Below, piece after piece: positions 33,240-46,140 of a stretch of DNA of 64,000 bases. The translations under genes and the position numbers were made by a program. Source of the stretch: Coriaria nepalensis (Eukaryota > Streptophyta > Magnoliopsida > Cucurbitales > Coriariaceae); NCBI GenBank assembly GCA_027186245.1, contig CP114490.1, positions 7,572,501-7,636,500 on the forward strand, given 5' to 3'. Numbering within the stretch: the first letter of the stretch is position 1; the number at the start of each line of letters is the position of its first letter. The notes beneath the pieces are model-generated. The model worked only from the letters and a program-made list of their open reading frames with translations. It did not search any database and had not been told where the DNA came from.

Positions 33240-36200
33240 ACAAGTTAAATCAATTTGTTGGACCAAAATTTCAAAATGAATAGCCTTAGGAATCTAGGAA
33301 TCGTTCTTAGTGATGAACATATTGATTTAATCTTAAAGAGTACTTGGTGAAACAAATATCACTTGATTAAAGTGATTGAAGCGAATTAGTGAGATGAAAT
33401 GATTGTACTTGCATTAATAAATAACTAGCTTGAAAAGTATTATGAGTTTATATGTAATTGAGATTATTGATAACCTTAAATATATATAAATAGTATAAAT
33501 ATTTCAAACATGTATGAAAACTATAATACCTTATTTCATTTAATGATGTCCAGAAGGAACCCTTATTAGAGAATAAATGTTGAAAAATGTCTTGACATTT
33601 AGAAGTTAAGTAATATGAAAAAGTTTTACAATTGTTAAAATTTTAAAGAATGAATTAGTTAATTAACAATTACTTATTTCAAAATTATTAAATCTCTAAG
33701 TTTCACTTACTAATCTATTAATTATTCGATTTGATTTCATAATCTACAAAGTAGTTATAGAGTTTCAAATATTCATTAAGATGGAAGGGATAAATAAAAT
33801 GGGAAGGAGTTTCCATCATAGTAGCAAATGAAAATTGGAAGACAAAAATGAAAGTTTAACCAAGCCGCTCTTTTGAACCATAATGAAGTTTCATTATTAT
33901 TCAAAGTTTGAGAATAATCTTTCTTTTAAATTATTCTATGAAAGGTGTGAGATACTGCATGTGATATGTAATCAGTCTCAAAAGTAGTATAATTTAAAGA
34001 AAAACAAAATACACCTAAAGGAAACAAATGAAAAAAGAGTTGTTACCTTTGCTTTGGTTTTTTCGGTCTCATCCTAACCGTTTGGCATAAATATAGAAAT
34101 CAATGATCAATATATTATATACTTGCTCTTATCTAAAGTATTGTTTCTATTTGACAATGAAGGTTTATCTTCAAAGTTAAAGAACAGTCCTTTTAGTGTC
34201 TCACAATGTGAGATATTTTATGATAACAGTTAAAGTGTATATTCTAAATTTTAATAAGATTAAACTTATCTCACTATTGAATAGATGAAGGGAAGACAAA
34301 TTTTATATGATTCAAACAACTCTTGGCGTAATTGATTAAATTAGTCAAATGAAACAAGAGTTCACAAAGTTTCTTCTATGGATATATTAGGTCCAATTAA
34401 TTCTGAATAAATAGCAACTTGAGAATTTTTGTTTATAATGCATGATAATCAAATTTCCGTTTGTTAAAAGGAAGAATTTGATTCTATCTTAAGGGACAAC
34501 TTCTAGAATATCGAATTGAATACCTTATTAGTTTTGGTTCGATTAGTCAGATTAATCTTCTATAAATTATTCAATAGTACCAAAGAATATTATTGCTATG
34601 TATGAAATAGAATTCCTTTCGATTACTTTTTTTTTGTTATTCATATGAGATATGTAGTGGTAGAAGAATGTAATTGAACTATATGATGATATGGAGACAT
34701 GATTGGTGGCAAGGCTTAGAATGTATTATTTTGTGGGGTATTCCAAATGGATGTTAGGATATTATTTCCACCATACTCAATAACATAACATGTTTATTAT
34801 GTAAACCACTACCTTCTTGTAGTGATATTTAAACCACTACCTTCTCGTAGTGAGATTTGTTTTTCAAAAGAACTAGTTAGGGTGTGATAGAACATGAAGA
34901 AATTCAAGAATCACAAAATGATTATAAACCAAAAATCTATACTCATAGAACAGACATCTGAGATGCCATAGAAAAGGGCAACTGTGTAATCTTAGAATGC
35001 ACAATGGGTTTGTAGATCTAGTATTTATCTTGTGAGCTCAAACAACATAGATATGTAGTAGAAAATCATAGTTAGGGTCTGGTTACTAATGATGACCCTA
35101 CTATACATTCAGGCCTATTTTTAACTCAGATTCTGAGAAATAGCCCCACCTAAAGGAATAGTTCCTAAAGGATTCACAAATATTGCTTATGCTTGCAACT
35201 ACCTGTATTACAGAATTTGATAAGATGATGTGAAAAACCGTTATTCTAAACGGTAACCTCGATTTAAAAGAATATTTGATACAACTTGAGCTTTTCACAT
35301 AGAATTACACAAAGAAGTTGTGTAAGCTGCAAGGATCCAACTATGGATTAAAATAAGAATCTCTAAATCAGACATCTATTTTGATGAAATGATCAAATCT
35401 TTTGATTTCATTCAGACAAGATGATCCTTGTGTGTACACGAAGGTTAGAGGGAGTACAAAATGTTCATAAATTCTTTATATGGATGACATAATACTCATT
35501 CGAGAATGAAGTAGCTATAATGCAATCTATTAAATTATAATTATCAAAATACCCCTCCATAATTTTAGATAAATAATATTTTTTTGAGAATCTATTGATA
35601 TAGATTTAAAAGATTGCTTGGCTTGACCAAATTAACATTCAAACATAAAATTATTAAAGATGTTTAGCATTAAGGATTGCAAGAGATGACTTTTCCCAAT
35701 GAGTCATGGGTCCACCTCTGTTAAGAGATGTCAACAAAGATATAAAAGGAGAGTTATAGCATGAATATCATACACTATGTATGTAACAAGATATAACTAT
35801 GCACGAAAGAGTTACAAGCAGGTTCAAGGTAATCAAGTTAATAAGCATTAAAATGCTACTAATAATGTCCTTTATTGATTTAGAAGGACTGAGTATTTAT
35901 TCTTAATTTCATGGAGTGTCCAAATTGAAATTGAGATTTCATGTACTCTACTTTTCAAATGGATATTGACGATAGTGAATCAGTTTTGTTTTGGTTTATT
36001 TTGCCTATATTAGAGGAGTGGTAAAAGTGGAAAAGTTCCAAAGAAAACGACTACAAAATCCTTTGCAGAGGCTAAATATACTTTAGCATTAGAAGTATTA
36101 AAGTGGTTTTTGGGATGAAAAGTTCATAACTAGACACAATGTGGTTCCTAGCATTAATAATCTCGTAGTAGTTGACTACAATGATTATGACGCAATAGTA

Positions 36201-36440
36201 CAAGCAAAAAGGAACGAAGGTCTCATCAAGGTCCAACCACCTGTTACTGTATTTTCATTTAATCCAATAGTGACCCAAAATGTGAACATGAATATGGAGA
36301 CAGTGGATATAAATAACAATATAAGGGATCCATTGAATAAAAAGGTTTTTCCAACAAAAGTTAGATCGCCATCCTAACATGATGGGAATTAGATTTTGAA
36401 ATGACTAGTTTTAGTGCATTCAACCATTTTTCATGTTTAT
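33240..36440 (+). mobile_element. Highly decayed Ty1/copia element, gag to RNase H
   Basis: A gag-like LRNLGIVLSDEHIDLIL piece occurs near 33280. A connector piece resembling VGYSKWMLGYYF lies near 34730. RT pieces follow: KLCKLQGSNYGLK near 35315, DDPCVYTKVRGSTK near 35425 and LYMDDIILI near 35475. RNase H pieces include FYGVSKLKLRF-like sequence near 35900, EAKYTLALEVLKW near 36070, and a final frame 36141-36377 with the recognisable VPSINN...IVQAK...DPLNKKVFPTKVRS end. Dozens of stops and shifts separate the pieces. An LTR starts at 36447, right behind the RNase H end. Confidence 0.75.
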
Positions 36441-36446
36441 TAATTA

Positions 36447-38322
36447 TGTTGGAAATAATATTATATGTTCATTAATTGCATATCATGATAAAGTTCAGTA
36501 TATTAGGTTATGTGCTTGAGGCCTTTATAGAGATAATGACACTTGAGATGCAAGTTACTTAAAACCTAAGATACAAATTATTCACAGTCATAGGATTATC
36601 AAGAAAGATATTGGTAGTTTAGGTAAATTATCACATAGGTTATCTCCGAAAATCTCCTGCATGAGGCTTTGAGTGATCAAGATGGAATCCATCCCACTTG
36701 TATTAAAGGGAAATATGTCCTATGAGTTGTATATTTTATTGATGAATGAAATCCTTACAATGTATTATGATATGAAATGAGTTTCAGTAAATCTATCGTC
36801 TATGTTAATTAAAGATTTTACAATTCATATGATTTTTGTACTTTGATTTAACAATTAAACTATACCCTAGAATGAACTGAGACATTAGCTAGATAGAAGG
36901 GTCATTATTATACAGTGGTTAGTCACAACGGGTTCTTCCGGAAGATGCTTATTTCTCATCTCTCGCGTAGCCTTGACACTTTGCTAGAAGTCAATTTTGA
37001 CTTGGAGATTTAATTTAATCAATCATGAGATGATTGAATAAATTGCTTAGATTAAAATGTATTTTAAGTTAATTAATCATGAGATGATTTAATTAATTTC
37101 TTAGATTAAAAAGTGTTTTAAGTTAATTAATCATGAGATGATTGAATTAATTATTTAGATTATATAAAATTCTATGAGATCCTCTTACCAGCGTGATGCA
37201 AGACCTGATCGGTCAAAAACATCAAAGTTCATACGTAACTAAGTTAATTTTTTCATAAGGATAAGGAAATGGACAGTTTTTATTGTAGGGGTAAAATCAT
37301 AATTTGGCTTATAATGTGAACATATGAGCAAAATGGTAAATTATTAATTTATTAAGTATAATGTCGTGTATCTTTTCTAACACAACTAAACAATATATTA
37401 ATTTAATTAGAAATTAATAATATATATTAGGTCTATTTAATTATTATAAAAGTATCTAGAAGGTCCATAATTACCTATTAGACATTAAACGGCCAATGGA
37501 CTATTTGTTAATTTGATTTCATATGCTAAATTAATCAACGGTTGATTAAAATGCTTAGACTAAAAGCCCATGACAAGGCCGACCATACATTAGGTGGGCT
37601 TGAATCATAATTTTCTTAATTGGTGTAAGGAAACCTAATTCTATTAAGAAACCTGAGACTTAATGGAGGATTATAAATACCCCATTAGAGTGGCCAAAAA
37701 TTTTATGCTTTTCTTTTCTTTGCTTTACACATTAAATGGTTAATGGGCTAATTTGGTTAATTTGATTTGTGTTGCAAGCTTAATGAATGGCCAGCCATAA
37801 GGTGATGGGTAACGACCCATTGGTCACTTAATTAGATAAAGGGAACTTTTGACTTAGTTTATAGTTGACTATGTCAACTTGTGTGTTAATTATGGTAACC
37901 TAAAACCTAAGACAACACTCCATGACATTCTAATAGGGCTGGCCGAAATATGAATCTTCTTATACCTTCTTGGTCGACATCCCTAAGTATGAGAAAAGTG
38001 AGACTTTTCCCTTTCCCTTTCCCTCTTTGAATCATGAGATAAATTTTAGAGTAGAAAATCAACTAAGTTAATTGAACTTTGTGGATTATGATTAGAAGGT
38101 GAACTTTTGGAAACCTTATTTTTCCTAATTAATTTTTCTATGATGAAAGAGTGAGGATATTGGTTCAGTTTCATATTAAATATGTGAATTCTTCTAAATA
38201 TATATTTGACATATATTTTTTCGTCGATCTTAATGTATGTCTATGGTATGATCCATGTTTCAGATTAGATCCTAAAATCGTTAAATTATTGCTTCTACTT
38301 ACAAATTACTTTTAGACCAACA
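36447..38322 (+). repeat. Long copia LTR with polyprotein end on its left and PBS on its right
   Basis: It begins TGTTGGAAATAATA 70 bp after the RNase H end and stops at ACCAACA before a tRNA-Met-type PBS. Its text matches minus-strand LTRs at 47640-49890: GAGATGCAAGTT, CATAGGATTATCAAG, TATACCCTAG, TTCTTCCGGAAGATG or its kin, TCTCATCTCTC, and GAAGTCAATTTTGACTT. About 1.88 kb. It contains a threefold 55-bp repeat (37017-37160) and a duplicated segment (about 37490-37725 and 37730-37960). Confidence 0.65.
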
Positions 38323-38323
38323 G

Positions 38324-38336
38324 TGGTACTAGAGCC
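38324..38336 (+). other. Primer binding site, initiator tRNA-Met type, two bases changed
   Basis: TGGTACTAGAGCC follows the LTR end CCAACA after one base. The usual copia site is TGGTATCAGAGCC; here TC and CT are swapped. Location and sequence make it the PBS of a plus-strand element whose 5' LTR is 36447-38322. Confidence 0.7.
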
Positions 38337-40267
38337 TAGATTGTACTAGTAAGCGTAGAAATTTTTGTTTTTGATTTATTGTTTGATATTTTGTTGTTCT
38401 TATATGTTGTTGAGTGATTCTTGAATATCAGCCAATGGTATCTGCTGGTGCCTTCGACAAGCATTCCAAGACCCACCAACGCTCATGAAGACCCGCCATC
38501 TGACCGAAAGTGTGGATAATGAGGCCTCCTTCATAGCCTTATCCCTTTTATCTCTATGATGTAGTAAGGTAGGGTAGATCTTTTTGATTAATATAAGTTA
38601 GAGAGGAAAACCTTGTTTTGGATAAAAAAAGAAAATGTTCATCCTATCTCTTTTCAAGATTCTGTACTCGAAGTTTCTCTCTTTTCTTCGTCCTCAAGCT
38701 AGAACTCATAATACGGGAAACACGGGCGATCATGCAATTTACCAGGGGATCATGCAATTTACTAGTACTTTCATCAATTGCCCTTTTTCTCATGCTCGAA
38801 AATTAAACGAAGGAAATCTGAAATTATCCGTGCAATCGGATCGACAAAAAAGTGTCGATCGTGGCGGTGAACCATATTAGGGCTACTGTACTGTGAATTT
38901 GACTCACTGAAGGCATTCTGCTTGCATGATTTATAGAGTATTCATGATAGTCAAAGCCACCACCATTCACAAATAACCTATTAGTCATTAATTTATTTGT
39001 CACTTAGTAGATTTTATATTCAAATCCAGTGTAATCCATTAAGTATTTCGTCTTGCTTCTTTCATCTCTAATCAAGTCAAATCTATTTGCATTATAGTAC
39101 AATGTTGTTATTTTATTACAATATCTTTTTTAATTTACGTCTTTAATTTAATGCTTAATAATTTATGTTATTTAATTCAATACGTCATTTATATTATGCA
39201 CTTTAATTTATATTGCTTTTAATTTAATCCATGCTTTATTTATCTTGGCTTTAATATACATTGACTTTATTTTCCTGCACATTATTGTATTGTCTTTCAT
39301 TTACCTACAATCTATATTATTGTAATTTAAATTACCATACTTTTGAAGTGTCTTTACTTTTGGCATGCCTGCATACTACATCACATTCGAGGATAGATTG
39401 ATTAAGTTCTTGAGCACCGTATGGTTACATTATTTGAATGAAAACAAGTTGGCACACCTGGTGGCACTCAATTTCCACATACAAAAAAGTTTTGTACCAT
39501 TTCCCCCTTTTATGTATTTGCTAATTTGTGCGATTAGCAAATTGCCACACTCAGTAGTACCTGGTGCAATGACATATTGCAAAAGACACAACCTTGGTAA
39601 ATGATGAGTTGACGGTGATCTGCTAGAAATTTTGATCCTCAACCACCTAGAATTGCCCCATATAAGAAGTGGAATGCAGCTGATGTGGGAGGAAAATTCG
39701 AAAGAAGGGTACCACTAGACTGAAGAATTAGTTGACGAGCTTGACTTTATCAAGGGTCCAGGTAGTCGAACAGCTAAGGTAGTCTATCGTGGCACCCCGA
39801 GTTAAAGGCCGCCTAACATTTTGATCGCCTGACTCCTCGAGAGGATGAACGAATCAAACACTCGAATGCCTGAAAGTTTAGCTCATTTAGCTAAATGTCT
39901 CAACATGTTAGGAAAAACGCTAATCGAGTCCCAACAGCTATCCCAATGGCAAGAGCAGCATGGGGGCAAGTGGAAAACACCCCACCATTTATTATAACGG
40001 TAGGATGGCCAGAAGTCAACCAACGGCTAATAGGCCACATATTGTATTGTTGCTACAAGTCGTTGACCTACCAATAGACGTCTTATTATACCCACTTATG
40101 GTGGCCCCTCAACCACCAAGACATACAGCTCTAATGTAGCCAATGGTCGACAGAGATCAACTACATAACATCATATAAGATATCTACAATCCTACCCTTT
40201 GATAGCTACCCCAGCCCATATACCATAACTATTATCTTGATGATATCAACTGGGAACCTCTCTATGA
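38337..40267 (+). mobile_element. Unclassified retroelement internal sequence
   Basis: After the PBS lies a leader-like stretch, then sequence with longer open frames but no domain I can name (38618-38880, 39365-39604). A GATCATGCAATTTAC word is repeated 21 bp apart near 38738 and 38750. The part 39600-40200 is less AT-rich than its surroundings and has peptide-like pieces rich in Pro and Arg suggestive of a gag, but this is only an impression. Confidence 0.35.
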
Positions 40268-40525
40268 TAGCTGTTTAGTTTTGGCATAGGAAATTAGTCC
40301 ATAAGTCAATTGAGTAATAATAATAATAATATAATAAGGATATTATATTATAACTATACAGTACAGTACAAAACAGAAGACGCGTGGGCTTCACTAGCTC
40401 ACCCTTTTCTCTCTAATTGTATAAGATAAGCTTAATTGTATAAATATATGATATAGGTCTACCACTTATCACCTATAAAAGTCTATGAGTGCTTAGTGTC
40501 AAGCTAATAAAAGAGGAAAGACTAT
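40268..40525 (+). repeat. LTR-like repeat B, homologous to 9241-9500
   Basis: It begins TGTTTAGTTTTGGCATAGG and shares about 250 bp with repeat A, including TATTATATTATAACTA and the TATA-like TATAAATATATGAT. It is followed within about 130 bp by gypsy RT-RNase H sequence. Because gag, protease and most of RT are missing in between, the element has a large internal deletion or the LTR and coding piece come from different insertions. Confidence 0.5.
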
Positions 40526-40649
40526 TCCCTCAAAGTTCCAGTTATCCTTGGTGAGTTTCTCACCACTTTGTTATTTCATACAAAAATTTGAGCGAAGGTC
40601 AGAAGTTCCTTTCTTCTTCCATAATCTGGAATCTTAGAGAGTGAAAGTA

Positions 40650-41280
40650 ACGATTCTAACATAGAGGACAACACCAGTTCTTGCTTTGCAGACTGAAGCA
40701 AGTGGTTTTGCAGTTTATTGTGATGTATCTCTGATCGGGTTGAAATGGTAGAGTTATCGCCTATGCTTCTAGACAATTGAAGAGACATGAGAAGAATTAT
40801 CTTACTCATGATTTAGAAATGGTAGCAGTAGTGTTTGCACTAAAAATATTGAGGCATTACTTGTATGGTAAGAGTTGTAAAATTTACACAGATCATAAGA
40901 GTTTGAAGTATATATTCACTCAGAGGGACTTGAATTTGAGGCAACATCGCTGGATGGAGTTGCTGAAAAATTATGATTGTACGATATTATATCATCCGGG
41001 AAAGGAAAATCTAGTGGCAGATGCTCTTAGTAGAAAGTCATCAGGAAGTTTATCTCACATTTTAGTAGGGAAGAGATCTTTGACATCCAAATTGCATAGG
41101 TTGGTTAAGAGATGAAGGCATCCAAAAAGATCCTCGTTTATGCACGATGCGAGATGAAGTCTTAAAAGGGCAGCATGCATACTTTACTATCAAGGATTAT
41201 GGAGTTCTCTGATTTCAAACTTGTTTATGTGTACCAGATGTCGATGAGTTAAGATAGAAAGTGCATCGCACAAAATGTTT
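40650..41280 (+). mobile_element. Ty3/gypsy RT end, RNase H and start of integrase (fragment)
   Basis: Near 40670 the translation gives TPVLALQTEASGFAVYCD, followed after a frame change by the open frame 40777-41115: [73 protein letters not shown]. All are diagnostic of gypsy RNase H. Then LRDEVLKGQHAYFTIKDYG and LCVPDVDELR mark the integrase N-terminus. The sequence then switches abruptly to copia LTR-like text near 41290. It is the only clear gypsy pol piece in the window. Confidence 0.9.
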
Positions 41281-41289
41281 GTACTTGAA

Positions 41290-42910
41290 GTTGTTACTCG
41301 ACTTCTATCGACCCAAACGAACAACATTTCAATTTTTTTTTTCTAGATTCAATTATCATCACATGTATATTGAATCTTCAAGGAAGTAGGAAAAGCTAGA
41401 GAGAAAAAATGACATGAGAAAACTATTTTCTCTCTCTTCTATCTTTTATGTGGCTAGGGTGGGTTGAGTATGTCTAGGGTTTCTCTTGTGTTCCTTTTAT
41501 ATGGACATAAGGTTTGGGCCCTAAGCTCAATTGGATTACTCTAGTCTAAAAACCCATTTAACCCATGTTTGGGTTATTACTTCCCAAATAAATTTCGCAT
41601 TTACCTAGTAAAATTTAGACTTTTATTCTAGGTTTTGTCAATTTTATATTTTTATATTTTACTATTTAATTTCTTATTAATCTAAATCACACATTCAATA
41701 TGCTAGTAAGCAGGTGTGATCTTAGACTTAACATATAAAACTAATTAATTATTTAACTTTTAAATCAAATTCTCTAAAATCAAGTCTACTTTCGATCCGA
41801 TGATTCTTTATGTGTGTGACTCAATAGATTCTACATTACCCCTATAGGTGGCCCTGTAACAATTTGTGGCTTTTATTCACTTTTTACAAATAAACCATAT
41901 AGATCTTAAAATAACTTTTAACTCAGACAAGTATTGAATCATCATCCGTGATTTAAATAATTTAAATCATCAAATCCACATTGGCTTCTAGTAAGACATA
42001 TGAGCCACCCATGCAAGAGAAGTTCGAACTTCAGAAAGAACCTATAATGAGTATTATTATACTAGACAAATCCTTCCATTTATGCCAAAGCTTGGTCAAT
42101 CATATGATATACTTTAACTATGAAACCCTAATAGACTTGACCAAATGAATCATGTGATTACTTATGAAACTTAGACAATCGATTTATGGAAAACTCTTTT
42201 CCAACTATTCTAGTTGGCAAATATTGTTTATTGCATAAGGTACATAGCTCATAGGACTTGGCCTCTTGATAAAGAGGTGATGGATCTCATCTTATCACCC
42301 TAGAAATTGCACATACTCGAATATAAGCCCAATGGTTTCCCTTGTTAGTTGCTTATGGTTAAGACCATGTGGAGCAATATCAAAGCGTGAATCTTATATG
42401 TCAATACTATGGTAATCTCAAATATAAGGATCAAAATATCATAGTCACTTGACAAGTCTCATAAATAATTAATCATCTACATGTCTATATCGGTATTAAA
42501 CTAATACCGATTATTATGAGAACATAATTCTTCCAGTAAGAAGATAACCCATGCAATAGTCTTCTATGATTGTCAACATCCCTTTATGACCATGACTATG
42601 AACAATTTGGTTCTTAGGCTTATAGCTCAACGGGTTTCATAGAGCATGATTACCACCATGATCACAAGAGCATTACCTAACACTAGGAATCTATCATGCT
42701 AAACATATGAATGAATACATATACATTCGTGCTCTTTATAAGTCGAATAAAATATTAAATAATTGATAGATATTAAATTGCTCAAATGATAAATCAAAAG
42801 TATTTATAGCATTGATAATTTTTATAGGTAAGATTGAATTTCATAAGTATATAGCTCAGTCGAACATATCTGATTTTCTTCATAGACATATACTTTCGAA
42901 TACGTATGTC
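41290..42910 (-). repeat. Copia-type long LTR, minus strand
   Basis: Read on the minus strand, the text runs from a start near 42900 to an end near 41340. It shares with the other long LTRs the ordered words for CTTTCTGAAGTTCGAACTTC, the TAGAATCTATTGAGTC region, and CCTTATGTCCATATAAAAGG with a TATA-like box near 41500. No element body of its own directly adjoins it, so it may be a solo LTR or a truncated element. Confidence 0.55.
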
Positions 42911-43494
42911 CACCATCTCACAACAACCTATGTAGAAGTGGCCTAGAAAGAAGAAGGCAAGAGAGAAGCGGCTACCTTGAGCTAAGGCTTGGAAAGAGGA
43001 AGAAGCTCCCTAACTAAAGATCAGTTAGACACACACAACATGAATTTGGAGGAAGAAACAATCATGAAAGCTATGTGCTCCCATTCGATTACTCTAGAGT
43101 CACCTATATAGCCTTTCTTGAATGACTAGTAAGAAGCCCCCTTAGGTACCCTCAATTGGTAATTTGGTAATAGCAGCCACATCAAAGTTAGTGATTGTAA
43201 GTCTGCTGTTCTTTGCACGTCAAGGGGCGGAATCTATTTTGGAAAAATATACCCCAAGACATCTGAATTAGTTAACTACTACCCACGATCTAGGAGGCAA
43301 TACTATGTGACTTTCACATATCAGATTCCCAATTCATTTTCACAAATCGAAAACAACTTAATGTTGATCCAAAAATAAGAGTAGAAAGAGAGATGATACA
43401 AAGCAAGCCACTCCTTCGAGAATCTGATGATTCTCCACCCAAAACTCCACATTTGCTGCCAACCAACATGAACTACCACCATCACCATAGCCTC
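42911..43494. other. Unassigned repeat-rich spacer
   Basis: No domain is recognisable. The frame 43321-43539 on the minus strand has no coding character. Base composition is slightly richer in G and C than the LTRs around it. Confidence 0.35.
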
Positions 43495-44020
43495 ATGGGT
43501 TATTCCAATGCTTACCCTACCTCTAACCTTAATCCACACGGTTGATAATTCTCATGGAGATTACTTAGTTCGATCCTAACTCTTGAGAAAAAATCTTGGA
43601 GAAGAAGAGAGAAGAAGAAGATGAATGATAAACATTTTAAAGAGAAAATTATTTTCTCTCTCTTCCCACTCCAAACAGCGACTAGGTCTAATGGTTTGCA
43701 TCCATAGGGTTTGTTTGTGTTCCTTTTATGAGGACACAAGCCCTTAAACTAAGCCTAAGTGAGCCTTTAGGGCTCGGTGAACTCTTAACCATGTTCGGGC
43801 ACCCATAACTTCGTTTTAATTTTTTGTTTCGAGAAAATAAAAACCAAACTTTATTATTTCAAATTAATGTCTAATTTTACACTATAAAATATGGATTTTA
43901 ATTTGGGCCTTGAACGTGGGAATGGTTAGGCCTATTAACTTTTTAATGATACTTTCTATATTTTTAGAGTAGGTGGGCCTCACAATAACTTGTGAGTTAA
44001 TCAAACATTATTTTAGAAGA
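43495..44020 (-). repeat. Partial copia LTR, minus strand, related to 41290-42910
   Basis: It shares with 41390-41600 the ordered words TTTTCTCTCTCTTC, TTTGTGTTCCTTTTATRWGGACA and an ACCCATGTTTGGG-like or ACCATGTTCGGG word, and with 48200-48260 and 63920-63970 the CCTTAATCCACACGGTTGA-type end region. Only the 3' part (in element sense) is present. Confidence 0.5.
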
Positions 44021-44149
44021 GAAGTTATGAATCTTCTCAACAGTACCAAAATAAACTAATGGTTGCTTTTTTATAATATTCTTACACAATTCAAAAATGG
44101 TTAGATGAAGTAAGTGTAAAGTGTTTATGGCAAATGTGGCAACACTTGC

Positions 44150-44880
44150 TCGATTTCACACTCATCAAATACACCTATCCTATTTCTTTAAGCCTTGTTT
44201 CTAATACCGAAGTTGAAATCTTTTCTAAAAGAAACATTAGCTTAGAATTAATTCTGTAGACTCTTCTTGCTTTTTCTTTGAAAGAAGCGCTACATAAGTC
44301 TTGCAATTGCACTACCAATGGTTGATCTCCCCTTAATTGAAACATTTTCCAATTTTGCTTTTATTGTTCTTATTCATGACCTTCTTTGCTTTTAAGAAAT
44401 CCACCGTTGCCTCATTTCTCAAACTTAGCCTTGCCTCTCTTGGCTTGGTGACCTCTTTTAAGCAACACAGTCTTATCCTTAGATTGGATAGTTCCTTTGG
44501 TCGTTTCTAATATTTTTAGCAACTCATGAAAATTCGGTGTTAACCTATTCATGTAGCATGTCAAAACAAACAACCTAACAAATTAGGAGATTAATTAAAT
44601 GCCTTCAAGAAGTTGTTCCACTCGATTCGATTATCATCACCCTTGATCGCATTTAGATTATTGATAATCTTTACAGCGTGTTTCTTTTCATATTGCATTC
44701 GAAGCAAATTTGACATAGATATAAATACAATGCTTTGCGCCTTGTAACCTTGAATTAACTACTTTAACCCAAGTAGCTTTTCATCAGCACTTACTCTCTC
44801 CAAGGAAGTAAAGAGGACAGCTTTAGGTAAGAACATTAGCAAGTTTTCATGTCTAAGAACTATTCTCAATTATCTACATT
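44150..44880 (-). mobile_element. Copia gag remnant, minus strand
   Basis: The minus-strand translation, in pieces, has SLERVSADEKLLGLK, GYKAQSIVFISMSNLLR, YEKKHAVKIINNLN and a Lys-rich segment (GHQAKRGKAKFEK). The order and spacing suggest gag, but stops are frequent and the zinc knuckle is not readable. Its neighbour 45080-45480 resembles 63485-63660, so both belong to one element family. Confidence 0.45.
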
Positions 44881-46140
44881 ATTTTTTATAGTTAGATGTA
44901 ACTAACTAATTTAGTTCTAAAATTGAATGCAATGAACCATTCGTCAAAACTATTTAAAAATAATAAACAAAATAATAACACATGTAACTTAATAAATTAT
45001 ATCAATTACAAAAATTAAGAGTATTTAATTTTGGTTGTGCTCCTAGTATTTTATTGCAATCCAATTTTACTCTTTTATGTGAACCGGGAAAAACTGATTT
45101 TTTCTTGCGCATAAAAGACCCCTACATCGAGTATTAAGGTCATATGTGTCCGTAGCTAACTCAATAAACATAAAAGGTAATGAAATAACTTTAGAGTTAC
45201 ATCTCGTGCAACTCTTTTAAGTGCCTCTAGAAGAACATGGTTTCAGGCGTCGATAGTCAACCATATCTTACTTGTTAAGCTTAATCCAAGACGTTCTTTG
45301 TGACATAATAAGTACTCAAACCAATTCCCTATGTGTCCATAGCCAAAATGTTGGAATATTAGGATCACAAGCATCTTATGCTTTTATTCCATCTAATGCA
45401 ATATTTTAACTATATAACTGGCATATTAATAAATATTAACCCCTATGAGTCCATAGCTTATTAAATTAAAAATTAATATCGAATTAAGAGTAATGCTTTG
45501 AAAAGCACCATGTAAGACTTTCTTACATGATTTATAAACTTAATATGGGAATTTATATTTTATTAGTCTCATCAAGATCTATGCATGATTCTAATTCTTT
45601 TTAATGTGATGAGAAAACACATATGAAACAATCAAGCACACATCACTACAATCATACATCTTTACATTCAACTCCTGAATAAACATGTAAATTAATCCTT
45701 CAAATGCTTCCAATGTGTTATCATGCAATTTTCTACGTTTTTAAACAAGATTAAAATATTGATTTGTATGATTAACTCTTAACCAAACAAATCATTTTGA
45801 TGCATAACCTAATTAACAATCCCATAGATATGTGTGGTTATAATAAACATTTCTTTTCTTGATATGTACAACATTGAGGTATATTTGTTTATTAAACATA
45901 AAGCATTGAGGCATTTTGCATAAAATAATCCATTCAACAAAAAAATAAAATATTATCATTGATGGAAAAGGCAAAACTTTCCTAATCAAATCCATAAATA
46001 TAAATAATATTTCTAATCATAGTAGGTGCATAATAATAGTCTTTTAAATTTAAGATTAAGTCCAAAGATAATGAAAAAACATAAATTCCTACCATTAAAG
46101 TAGCAACTCTTGCTTCATCTTTAACTCATAGGTTCACTTC
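44881..46140 (-). repeat. Element leader or LTR sequence, shared with 63485-63660
   Basis: 45100-45290 aligns with 63490-63640: ordered words GTGTCCGTAGC or GTGTCCGTAACC, AGTTACATCTCGTGCAA or AATTACATCTCATGTAA, GCCTCTAGAAGAACAT or GCCTCTAAGAAAACAT, and TTAGGCTTAATCTAA-like. No host gene is seen. The rest is AT-rich. Confidence 0.45.
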
